This document shows, piece after piece, positions 22,611 to 33,900 of a stretch of 64,000 nucleotides of DNA (position 1 is the first letter of the stretch; each line of letters starts with the position of its first letter). The translations under genes were made by a program, and so were the position numbers. The notes below the pieces were generated by a model. That model was not told where the DNA came from and ran no database searches. It saw only the letters and a program-made list of their open reading frames with translations. This stretch comes from Sabellastarte sp. h YS-2021 (taxonomy: Eukaryota; Annelida; Polychaeta; Sabellida; Sabellidae): assembly GCA_964017235.1 (NCBI GenBank), contig OZ024928.1, positions 89,089,566-89,153,565 of the forward strand, in the 5' to 3' direction.

Positions 22611-23241
22611 CAAAGATGTCTGGACCAGTGTGCTCTGAAGAATTCTGAAGAATTCATCTCTGGCTTCTGATGAAAAAACACTAAATACTCGAGCTAGGCT
22701 GGTGTGACTGATGCTTTACAGCAGAGAAGTCTGTACCAGTGCGCTCTGATGAAGAATGCACCTTTCATATGTGGAATTCCTTCTATTTACAGTGTTCAAA
22801 ACTACGTAGACTGAAGTTTTCCGTGATTTCTAATTTGTAGTACTACAAAAGACGTTTCTATGGTGACTGTAGCTGGAAGGCTACAGAAGGTACATTCAAA
22901 AAAAGACACGGATAAAAATACCTTGTAAAGTAGTATATCCATTATTTTCTTTAATATTGTCGATCTGCCCCTAACAACACAATGGTTAAAGGGAGGAAAA
23001 CTAGCAAATGGCTGCCTTCATAATTCATATTTCTCGTCGCTTACTGCCCTATCATCAACACTAAATTGAGTCAGCTAGGGAGCGTTTCCAGCAGATTTCT
23101 TGATGTATATCTGTGCTTGATATGTAGGTAACACTTTTACAATAATTATTTGCAAATAAGGTAGAAAATCCGTCATAATGCACACTTTTCCTTAAAATAT
23201 CTGGAGATTGTTGAAAACACGTCTACACAGTACACGCGCCA

Positions 23242-23426
23242 AACGAAAAAGATGCTATGACGTCAGGTTGTCTAGACAGGAAGGAAGTACGAGGCGCCAT
23301 CTGGGGAGTGCACAGTACTACGGACCGGCCAGCCGGTGGAAACACATGACGTCTTTTTCTAACGTTTGGCGGGCCGGTCTGCGCCGACCGGTTTAGCAAA
23401 TTGTCCATTGGATAGGATGTATTAAC
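23242..23426. repeat. inverted terminal repeat of nested DIRS element (upper end)
   Basis: Starts AACGAAAAAGATGCTATGAC and ends GGATAGGATGTATTAAC. It pairs with 17,891-18,062. The outermost bases differ slightly (ATGTATTAAC against GGGTATTAAC). Confidence 0.9.
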
Positions 23427-24109
23427 GCAATAAAAACCAAAGTTAATAAATCCGAACTTCAATCCTTGCTCGGATCTTTACTTTATATTACAAAATGTGT
23501 TAAACCAGCCCAGTACTTTCTCAACCATATGCTGCAATTATTGAGAAATAACACACATGAAGACATTATAGTACTTAACTCAGAATTCTTCAAAGACCTA
23601 GCTTGGTTCAACACTTTCTTACATTCATACAATGGTGTCACCATTTATCAGGTCACACCTCTGTATCATAGAATTTTCCTCGATGCCTCCTTACAGGGCA
23701 TGGGTGGTTGTTTTAATAATTATGTATACAGCCTAACTATACCCCTAGGTTTCAAATATTATAATATTGCACAACTCGAAATGATCAATGTTATGGTAGC
23801 CCTCAAAGTCTGGGGACATTGTTGGTCAAATAAATGCATTCGGATTTTCTGTGACACTTCCGTACTTACCTTTGGCAGGGCCAAAGATGCCATTTTGGCT
23901 GCTTGTGCACACAATATATGGCTTTTGACAGCCATTTACAATGTAAACTTAGTGGTTTCACATATTAAAGGTATTGATAACACAGTAGCAGATCTCTTAT
24001 CTCGTTGGAATGCTACACCTGATAATGTAAAAAAGCTTAACAAACTGGTCGAGTGCCCATTGTGGATTAACACGCATATAGACCTCACACTGTTTAACCA
24101 TGATATTTA
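23427..24109 (+). pseudogene. RT thumb and RNase H of copy B
   Basis: Resumes the copy B polyprotein after the insertion: ELQSLLGSLLYITKCVKPA, then the RNase H region DASLQGMGGCF, QLEMINVMVALKVWG and IKGIDNTVADLLSRW. The usual CDN of the third box reads CDTS. A 214-residue frame (23,466-24,110) is intact here. Confidence 0.8.
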
Positions 24110-25094
24110 GTTGTACAATTTATTTTGTAGATCCAGGAACTGCGACAAGATCCCTGGCCTCAGTAGCCTTCCAAAGATTATGGACTGGTTTTCGACCTTC
24201 CACCTTAGCATACAAAAGAATGTTTAACACATTTTTGGGTTTTCTGGTGGCTCTGGACCTGTCGCTGTCCCTTATCTCTACAACTGATGCTTTCATGGAG
24301 TACTTGACACAAAATGGTATGTCACCAGATCATATTGTAAATCATCTTACAGCTATTAGATCTTTGTGTATCATTTACAATTGTGATACCACACCATTTC
24401 AAGATCAGAGATTACTTTTATTCATCAAATCTCTTAAAATCAATAGACAGTTCAATCCTCGTTTAAAATTATTCATAGATGAAAATATATTGCTGGATAT
24501 TGTCACAGTTGCCTCACAGTTACAATTGCCTGAAGTTTTTCAAGCACTGTATTTACTGTTACTTTTCCTTTCTTAGATTGTCCAACATACTTCCTCATAC
24601 AACCGCTGGTTTTGATGTCACTAGACATTTATGTGTGGGAGACGTAATTTTTTCATTTACAGGGACCACAATTGTAGTTAAATGGTCAAAAACCATTCAG
24701 GACAGAATTTCTACTGCCACTGTGGTCATTCCCTGTCTAGGCAATTCACCATTATGTCCAGTTTCTGCTATCAGAACTATGTTGTCAGGGGGCCAATCAC
24801 AAACTGACAACCCTTTATTTCAGATACATGTTTGTGAACGCTGGAAGGTCCTGACTGACTGTAGCAAGGAAGCACCTTAAAAGAGTTTTTTCTATTCTGG
24901 ACCTCCCCAGGTCACTTACTTTTCATGATTTTAGGTGAGGAGGGGCAACCTGGGCATTCCTAAAAGGCATTCCCATGAAACAGATCCAAGCACAGGGCAC
25001 TTGGTCATCCTCTTGTGTTTGGAGGTACATCAACCTCCCTCCTTCTGCTGCCTCACAGGTGTCTAGGACGTTCCATTCCCACCTTTCTTCCTAG
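24110..25094 (+). pseudogene. tyrosine recombinase of copy B, nonsense in the catalytic box
   Basis: N-terminal core-binding region (GTATRSLASVAFQRLWTGFR) followed by the catalytic domain: LRLSNILPHTT (first Arg), VGDVIFSFTGTTIVVKWSK, and the HxxR box HDFR. A TGA at 24,936-24,938 stands where copy A reads Arg in RRGGAT. GGATWAFLKGIPMKQIQAQG and WSSSCVWRYINLP, with the probable catalytic Tyr, follow. Frame changes occur near 24,575 and 24,800-24,900. Confidence 0.8.
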
Positions 25095-25545
25095 CTACTC
25101 CTACTGGGCACTTGGGCAGTCCTCTTCTTTGCAACTTTACATGCAGTCTTAATTATGATTACTGCCACTTAATATTTACAATTTTATATCTTATTTTACT
25201 AACTAGTCACATATGGCTGGTCATACAGTTTACTTAACATTCTGCTGGTGTACCTTTGCCCCTGCCTTAAGTTCTCACAGTACCTGTTTTTGCCTGGAGT
25301 TTGTGCATTGGGTATACCTTTGCTTGACCTTGTTTGACCTCTAGGTGCTCTAGGTACTTAATATGCTGTTTAATTGCCATCATGACCTTCAGTGGAAGGA
25401 TTTGACCTTTATGTGACCTTTCAATGTAAATAATTTCCATTGTCTATGATCTGTGTTTACATGTATGTGTGCTTTACAATTCTGCTTTGCTAATATTATA
25501 ATAGTCGTATATAGATTGTTATGTATAATAAAATTTTTAATCCCA
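25095..25545. other. 3' non-coding region of copy B
   Basis: No gene. It contains ATGACCTTCAGTGGAAGGA, echoing the GACCTTCAG motifs 3' of copy A, and TGTTATGTATAATAAAATTT near the end, also shared with copy A. The boundary is approximate. Confidence 0.5.
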
Positions 25546-26199
25546 TTCTTTTAATTTGCTAGGGGGCTAGGAATGTGTGAAAATATGAGCAAGAACTGGT
25601 GTATATAGTTTTAAAGTTATGTGCATGGAGAGACAGAAAAACAGACCTCCTCGGCAAGAGTGAAAATATGAAGGAATGGAGTTTGAAGAATGTACGGGGA
25701 TTCACAATAAATAATCTATTCAGAAATGTTAACTGCCATTTTCTTTTCCGGCCATTTCAAAGGGTGTGGTGAGCATTTCAACTTGAAATGATAAAATCTG
25801 TTGATATTAAGTGGTCCAACTGTTTAATATCTATAGAGAAGGAAATAGAAATGGGTCCACGATGACTTTAAGAAAGTGGGTGCATTTTAATTTACTAGGT
25901 CTTTAAGGTTTATTGACAGGATATTAATTCTGCCATACCAGAGTACTTGTAAATGCAAACGTACTGAAAGGATGTGAAATAAATATAACAATAAAGCAAA
26001 TTGACCAGAATATGTTTATTGGTGTCATGTATATGATCGAAATGTTGGCCGCAACGACATATGATGGCCATAATTTATTGTCATATCCACACAACTTTTT
26101 GTCCTGTGTGTATGACTTATTATGTGTTGATTACCAGAAGATTTTATTAGTACAGCTTATGATGCGAGCAGCAGATGCTGCTGTAATAATCAGATTGAG
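25546..26199. other. no recognised feature
   Basis: AT-rich intergenic sequence downstream of copy B. Confidence 0.45.
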
Positions 26200-26580
26200 A
26201 AAATAAAATGCAATCACTAGATGCTGTGTTGATCACAACTTATTTTCTCGTGTTCAACATCAAATGATCCATTGCTCACAACATTATCTTTTGGGCACCA
26301 GATGATCATGACAAAATAAGTGGTGATCACCGGATGATATGGTGGTAATCACATCATTTGGTGCTTATGATTTATTTTGGTTATGATCACCAGATCATAT
26401 ATTGATCACCACAAGGTTTGGGGATCACAGTTTTTGTTGTGATCACTAGATAATCTCATTATCACCACATCACCTCATACTCACTACATTATCCAGTGAG
26501 TAGCAGATCATCATAGTGAGTACCAGATCATCCAAGTGAGCACCAGATCATCCTGTGCTCACCACATCAACTGTTGATAA
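26200..26580. repeat. degenerate palindromic GATCACCAGATGATC array
   Basis: Short motifs such as GTGATCAC, ACCAGATCAT and CATCATTTGGTG recur in both orientations every 15-30 bases. Examples are GTGAGTACCAGATCATCCA and GTGAGCACCAGATCATCC near 26,515-26,555. There is no strict period; it resembles a cryptic simple repeat with strong hairpin potential. Confidence 0.75.
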
Positions 26581-27728
26581 CAAGAAAAAATAAATGATGA
26601 ATAATTCATAATAATTAAGTTGCGGTCACTTTATGAAATTATATTATTGGCTATTTACAATAGAAATCCATTTTACCTTAAACCTTTCACTACCAATGGA
26701 GCCGTCTTCAACTGTATGCAACTCTGGTATTGAGGAATTTACCAACAGTTAAAGTTGCTTAAACTTACACAACAAATGTACCTCAACATCCTCATGCACA
26801 ACATTTTAATCAACCAATTCCACAGTACTAAAACTGATTTTAAATGGATCCTGTAAATGACTATTCATTCACACTTATTTAATTTGTATCCAGGTAGTGT
26901 TTGCTATATATTTATGTGTACAACCACAAGTAAAATATATGTGAACTGAACAATACTTAGTGAAGGAGGTCTGACTCAATTTATAACTGATTCTGTACCA
27001 TTAAACCCTATTCTAGCATAATGCTGCTAGGGTAAAATTCCTTGATAAAGTTTGGCTGTTCCAATAATAACCCCACTGCAAATTATAATGGATCAAACAG
27101 ACAGTTTTTGTTGTAAGAATACTTAAGGATATTAATAATGTTAAAATATTTTGACATGTTAGAATGGGAATAATGCCCACCAAACCATGTCATACACTTC
27201 ACCTTCATGGTTTATAACCTTTGAATGATGATAAAGTTCTGACATATTTTATAAATTTATGCTCTCAGATAATGAATGTGCTGCCACAGCATGAAACCCC
27301 TCAGTTAATTGAGAACACCTGATGATTGCAGTAGCATGGTAAACTGATCTAAATCTACCACTTTAACAGATTTTTGTACTCTTCAGGATCAAATTCATGC
27401 ATTCATGCTTTGTTTCCACATAAAGGTGGTCTTTCATGACACCAATGTAGTGTTAAATAAGTTCCCCTTAAACAAATTTTTTCCAAAATTTAAGCAAAAT
27501 CACCTATTGGAATTACTGTTTTTTTTCCTTGCTGTTAAAAAAGGATAATGTATAAATATATCTATAACTAGCTAAAATACGTTAAATTTATGTACAATAT
27601 AATGTTTTAGACAAATAATATAGCCATCTCTATGCATCCACAATAGTGTAGAAGTGGGTAAAAGGAACTTATTTAACAGGACAGCACAACAGAAAATTGT
27701 GAAGCCCATTCAGGTATGACATTTTTTT
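26581..27728. other. non-coding; includes presumed 3' UTR of the KLHDC2 gene
   Basis: No other coding signal. The stop codon of the minus-strand kelch gene is at 27,729-27,731, so its 3' UTR must lie here. I could not pick a polyadenylation signal with confidence. Confidence 0.5.
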
Positions 27729-27906
27729 TTATGAAATCACACAAGATCGACCCTGTCTTCTGACTTGGTACTGAGTTTTATTGAGTAGATCACATGACAC
27801 ACCTTCCAGTCTCATGGTAAGCACTTTTGACAAATCCTTTGGTAAGTCAGTTTCCCACAAACTCTGCAACCGCGATCTGTGGTTAAATGCTGCGTCGAGA
27901 CACAAC
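27729..27906 (-). CDS. KLHDC2: KLHDC2 coding exon 11 (C-terminus)
   Basis: Completes RLCLDAAFNHRSRLQSLWET, then DLPKDLSKVLTMRLEG and a lineage-specific tail ending SCVIS, with a TAA stop at 27,729-27,731. This is the Elongin B/C and CUL2-binding tail region. Acceptor TTTTTCAG. Confidence 0.88.
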
Positions 27907-30900
27907 CTGAAAAAACAACCCACCAAGTAACATGGCTCAGTAGAGGCACATAGAGATTTGTTCGGGGGAAGGGGTGGTTTGGACTGCGACCACTATTCCA
28001 TCTCCTTTCAGAGTCTTCTCCAGATTCTGGAGAAATAAAAACAGTTCTGGTGTACCCATACTGCAGGCATTTTACTTAAGTACCTGGAGAAAATGTTACA
28101 ACTAATTAATATCAGATATCGGCACACAAAAAGATGGTATAATGCAAACTATCAATGTGATCATTAGGTTTGATGAAAATGTTATTTTTTATGTCATCAA
28201 ATTTTTGTTTTTTGTTTTTATTGAATTTTTGGCGAATAAAGTGGACTTACCTTTACTATTACCTTTCATTAGGTAAGCATACAATAAATTATTGATATTC
28301 AATTTTGGAAATACCAGTACACAGCTTCTTTCCCCCAAGATCGATACTTCTAAAAATACATTTACTGCTGTCCCAAACACACTTTTTAAGAGTGAAAAGA
28401 GTAGAAAATGTGAAAATTGTCACAACACGAAATTTGGTGTGTAGACCCCTTTCTATTTCCTTGACTTACGGGAATTTTTTTACACATTTGTAATTTTTAT
28501 GACTACCTTAGGCCTTGGATTTTTCTGCTGATATAAATCTGACCTATATCTTTATTACTTTGTCTTAATCTGACGAGGGTTCCCCCATCCCTTTCTGTGG
28601 CAAATTACAAATTTAAGTTTTATCATTTAGTATATACAGCACACTTTATACAAGTAGATAAATTTTCAGTTTGAATTTAATTGCACTGCACCATACTATA
28701 TTCAAGTTTATTTAATATTTTACATCACACCAAGTACTTTATCAGTCATATTGTGACAGGTAGGTGGAAGGACAGAGGAAACCAGTACATACAGTTGGTC
28801 AAGGTTCTGTAAACTGCTGACCAATTACAAGCAGCCACCATTTTCCCCACATTAATATATCCGAGTTTGTAAGTTATGATATGTTTTGTCGCTACAAGTG
28901 GAAGTTAGTCATTACATAAAATAAATCCTGTGAATATTTAAGGTTGTACAAACACAGGATTCACTGATAGTTTTTACTTTTATATTTTGAAATATTAAAC
29001 ACTTCAATTAAATACTAATTGACTTTCAAAAACATTACATCAATGTTAAGCTTTCAAATTTAAATTTTAAACTACAAGAGAGATTAATTTTTGCTACAGT
29101 CATCGTTATTATTTTTTATGTTTTATGCATCATTTTTACTAATAATTCTCCACAGAATTATATAAACATACAATTTAACAAAAATTATTGATTATCAAAA
29201 TCTATGATATATCCACAATTAGGGCAACATACCTCAGTAATGATTTTGGTGCCAGCCGAAATATCACAAGATCATTTGAATATTCCTGAAATTAAAAAAC
29301 ATTGCACAATATATCTTATTCATTATCATAAAACTGAAATTCATGTAAAACCAATAATATTTTATTTATTATTTCTTCAATAAGATCCAACAACCACCTA
29401 TTTCATGCTTATGAAAATAATTTCCTTTAAGTTGAAACACAATTATGGACTTACTTCTTTAAAGGGATACTTTTTTCAGAATCAAAACAGCCAGATTTTG
29501 CCTAATGTCCTACAAAGCTTGAAAGGGACATAAAATGACACAACTGAAGTCAATTTTACAAGAAAATATTTGCAAACAGCTAAAAATTAATCTAGAACAG
29601 AGAACTTGTTTTATTACTGTGTACCGTGAGTAATTCATTATTCTTTGTGAATACTCTTTACAAAGGTGAAAGTGTTAGGGGTTCTATGTACCTTTCAACA
29701 GTCACAAGACTCGAGAGAAACTACAGTACCTCAGCTGGGATGTGATCTCAGGGGTTTTTGGTGTGGACATATCCACATAGTAAACACAGGTCTTAAGCTA
29801 CAGTACATAAGGTAAAAGGGGAATATGCATGTCCTTGTCATTTTAGTGCAATTTAGGGCTGTAATAGCGTAACCAAGTCTTCAAAATAGGTTGACAATGT
29901 TGACAAACCAAGTAGAAACTAGACCTAGCTCATCAGTTCACCAAAAGATTCTTAGCCCATGATTTCCTATAGGTTAGTGTCACATTGCAAACCTCTAGGA
30001 CAAATAATAAGTGCGTTATAAGCACTTTTAAGTTTGGGTATCCTTGTTTGACCTTGAAGGAGGGCTTCAAGGCCAAATCTGATCACATCAGAAGATTCCC
30101 AGCCCATGAGTTTCCTATTGGTTGGCTTCACATACCAAGCCTCTAGGACCAATAATAAGGGAGATATAAGCACTTTTCATGACTGCCAAAGAAACATCCA
30201 TGGCGGCCATCTTGTTTTTCAAAATGAGGCCAAAAATATTCCCAGTCAAGATTTTGTAATGATGAACATATCCTGCGAATTTGAGATCTCTACCTATAAT
30301 ACCCTTTGGTCTACAGGATCAACAAAACTCCTTGCTAAAAAGTTGAAAAAATGCCCGTGGCTGCCATCTTGTTTTTCAAAATGAGGCCAAAAATATTCCC
30401 AGGCAAGATTGTATGGTTATGAATATATCCTGCAAATTTGAGAAGGCTAGCTATAATATTTTTTTAGTTAGAGCGGTAATGGTGAAATCTCTCTACACAC
30501 TGCGCTGGCGGCATATAATGAAGCAAAATCCATAGCTTCAAAACAGCTTCTCATAAAAGTATTATATCATTTATTTCCACAAATAACACAACTGAAATTT
30601 AATTTGTAGTCAAGGTGTCTACCTAATATTTCATTGTTTTTCATAAAATGTTCCCTATTTCACGGATAAATAATTTATTTTCAACAATTTGGTTTACAAA
30701 AACACCACATTTACTTACTGGTAATTCGAGTTGGTAACTACTAAAAGTGGAGTAACCGTCATTTGAGGTAGTCAATGTAAAACAGATACCTGCCTCATTT
30801 CATACCCAAAGTCAGACCCCAAATGCCAATATATACATATGGATATTACAACTAGGAATGGTACGACATCCAAAAATTGCTGTTGAATATTTACCTGTCA

Positions 30901-33900
30901 AAATTTCTTTAGTGGCTGATAATTCTATCAATTAAATGTATTACGTTTGCGACTATTTTGTGTGGATAGGGCATAAAGAAAATAAAATACTGTATTCGAT
31001 GTAATTAGTGCACAGTGCGCTCAGAAAAACACATTCACCCTGTAAATGTGATTTAAATTATCTTCCTAATAACCACACAGGCCTGTGAAAAGGCAACTCT
31101 GTCAGTAGAGATTGGATATATATATATATATACATGTATATATATAGTGATAACCTCATAGCCTGTGGTTTGGGCCAGTCTCCCTACTGAAGAACACTGA
31201 TATACTGTGTAATATAAGGTAGTTCATACATGCACAAAAAAAAATTAAATTATAAGTTCAACCTTAATTTGTCTGAGAAAATGATTTGTCTTTCTCACTG
31301 CACTGTATGTGCATTCTTGAATCATTTGATTAGTTATATTACACATTTTGGAGAAATATTATGCATATGCTGAAATCAATTTTAACATCCTTCTGTTCAT
31401 TACTCTGATAATAGGAAGCTTATACAAAATTCAGTTCCACTTATTGAAATTTATTACACCCAAACGGAAAGAATGTAAATTCCAACCAAGGGATTGGCCA
31501 TGTGATAGGATCTCATTTAATTGATTTCTTTGGGGTTTTACGTCGCTTTCAACACTGTACAGGTCATATCACGACGAGTAGTTGGAAGGGCAGAGGAAAC
31601 CAGTACATACAGTTCGTCAGGGTTCTGTACTGTAAACTGCCGACCAACGGCAAGCAACTACCAGCTTTCCCACTTGAGGCCGTGCCGGGAATCGAACCCC
31701 GTCCTCAGAGGTGGGAGGCGAGAGTGTTACTACTCTGCCACCGTGGCCCCTAGGATCTCATTTAAAACACATAATATGAAACTTCAAACATTCACTTGCA
31801 AACACTAATATTTTGACTAAATACACATTTTATTGCTGTTTGCAGTAAACAGTTTATAAAACTTGTAATGGGTTGTGGGCTAAACTGCAGGACAATAATG
31901 TTTTAATTTATGGACATTTGTTAAATACTACATTCAGTACACATAACTACAAGACAGAGAACTTCACTTGTTGGCCAAAATGAGGGCATTGAAGTGATTT
32001 TTCCATCCTGTACTACATCAAGTAACCTTGTAGAGGCTTACATTTTAACATTGTGAGTGTACATTTTATTTAGCTATAGCCTATATATATGTTGAAAAAA
32101 ATACTATAAATATTCAATATCAGTAGGTAAATTGTTGTATACATCCTTAAAACTCTCTATGATTCAGAAATAAACTCTTACAATGGGATTGTTATATTTG
32201 ACAGTCTGAGTTTCCACATTATCTGAACAAGGCTATGGTTTAGAAATCTCTGCTTAATGTTCTTTTTATGATTTTGTCTTCCTCAGCCAACAAAAGCCAA
32301 TTTGAAGCAGGACATTAAAATACATTTCCCTTTTAAACTTGAAAAAAATCTGTAATCAGAAAGTTGCATGCCAGTATACTTAACATCATGCTGCCGTAAT
32401 ATCTAAAGACGGCAAGAGGGTCAGAAATGCCCCAACAGGCGGGTTGCGCATGTAGCAATAAGGTTAGTGACTGCTGTAATTAAATTTAGAGACAAGGAAA
32501 GAAATGTTAGGTCACCCGGTTAAGGTAAATATGTTAGACGTGCTAAGAAATGTAAAATAGCATCAGAGATGCTGTACCCCACAGCCTTATGAAATATTTT
32601 TAACACCATGAGATACAGAAGTACTGTAATAGTACAAAGTTCAGGATGCTTTCAGAGCACTGTCAGTTATATAAAGGTCCAAACAATGTTTAAATAGAGA
32701 AAATAATGTCTAAGAGAAAGATAATGCATGTAAAGATGAAGTATTAAAACAAGACAATTCAATAACAAGATGACAGCATTAATCAGTAAACTAAACATTA
32801 TGACACTCTTTATCTATATCTGGCATGGCCGAATTATGGTTTGGATGTTTTGAATATTACCATGCAAACAGAAGTGGTAATACATTCAATGAATGCTTAT
32901 GTATGGTGTTGGAGCAAAATCTGTGGTTCACTTGATGAAATTCCATCTGTTACAATGGGAAGTTGTAAAAGTGAATTCTAATATGACTTTAACAGTGCTT
33001 AATCTGCATCAAAAGACAGACCCAAAGGTGCAACAAGATTTTATAGGTCAAGGTCACTACGACAAGGTCAAAGGTCAAATCAAGGTCACACAATGATGCT
33101 GCACACCTACAACCCCTAACCAATGTCCTTACCAAGCACCAACTTCCTACACCTTACAGTTTCCGAAATATAGCCCGGACAAGATTTTATAGGTCAAGGT
33201 CACTACGGCAAGGTCAAAGGTCAAATCAAGGTCAGACCATGACGTTGCACACCCACACCCCCTAACCAATGTCCCTACCAAGTATCAACTTCCTACACCT
33301 TACAGTTTCCGAGATATAGCACCGACAAGATTTTATAGGTCAAGGTCACTACAGCAAGGTCAAATCAAGGTTAGACCATGACGTTGCACACCTACACCCC
33401 CTAACCAATGTCCCTACCACGTATCAACTTCCTACACCTTACGGTTCCCGAGATATAGCCCGGACAAGATTTTATAGGTCAAGGTCACTACAGCAAGGTC
33501 AAATCAATGTCACACCATGATGTTGCATACCTACACCCCCTAACCAATGTCCCCACCAAGTATCAACTTCCTACACCTTACGGTTTGCGAGATATAGCCC
33601 GGACAAGATTTTCAAACTCAAGGTCACTACGGCAAGGTCAAAGGTCAAATTAAGGTCAGACCATGATGTTGCACACCTACACATCCTAACCAATGTCCCT
33701 ACCAAGTATCAACTTCCTACACCTTACCCTTTCTGAGGTACAGCCCGGACAAACTTTTTCCCGCCACCTGCCCGCCCATCCAGACACCATGGGTGAAAAC
33801 AATACCCCGACAGTCCTTAAGGGCTGTGGGGTAAAAACTTGTAATCTAGGTTACATAATTGTATCTATGCTATAAATGGACAAACGAATGGACGGAATTA

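Larger units (their letters stand above)
17891..23426 (-). mobile_element. DIRS-1-like retrotransposon nested in copy B
   Basis: A 5.5-kb insertion bounded by inverted terminal repeats (17,891-18,062 and 23,242-23,426). On the minus strand it encodes RT, RNase H, a connector and a tyrosine recombinase, from about 21,214 down to 18,580. A short internal complementary region sits beside the downstream ITR, as in DIRS-1. No target-site duplication is seen, as expected for YR elements. Its proteins differ from copy A/B: LPFGLSTAP, YLCDWLVRA and the HIPGRLNVVADKLSR signature of true DIRS RNase H. The 5' third (21,215-23,240) has no recognisable gag and is full of tandem repeats. Frameshifts throughout make it inactive. 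Confidence 0.85.
14961..25545 (+). mobile_element. DIRS/Ngaro-type YR retrotransposon, copy B, split by a nested element
   Basis: Gag, RT, RNase H and tyrosine recombinase occur in that order on the plus strand, over 14,961-17,890 and 23,427-25,094. A 3' non-coding region follows, to about 25,545. The insertion 17,891-23,426 falls between the end of RT (LGEIMQLCKIW) and RNase H (ELQSLLGSLLYITK). Removing it brings two neighbouring parts of the polyprotein together. Gag and pol carry several frameshifts and stops, so the copy is inactive. Terminal repeats were not delimited. Confidence 0.8.

Noticed and set aside
22286-22681. 131-residue minus-strand open frame as a possible DIRS gag
   Set aside because: No zinc knuckle or gag motif, and it lies across the 230-bp duplication. 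Probably chance.
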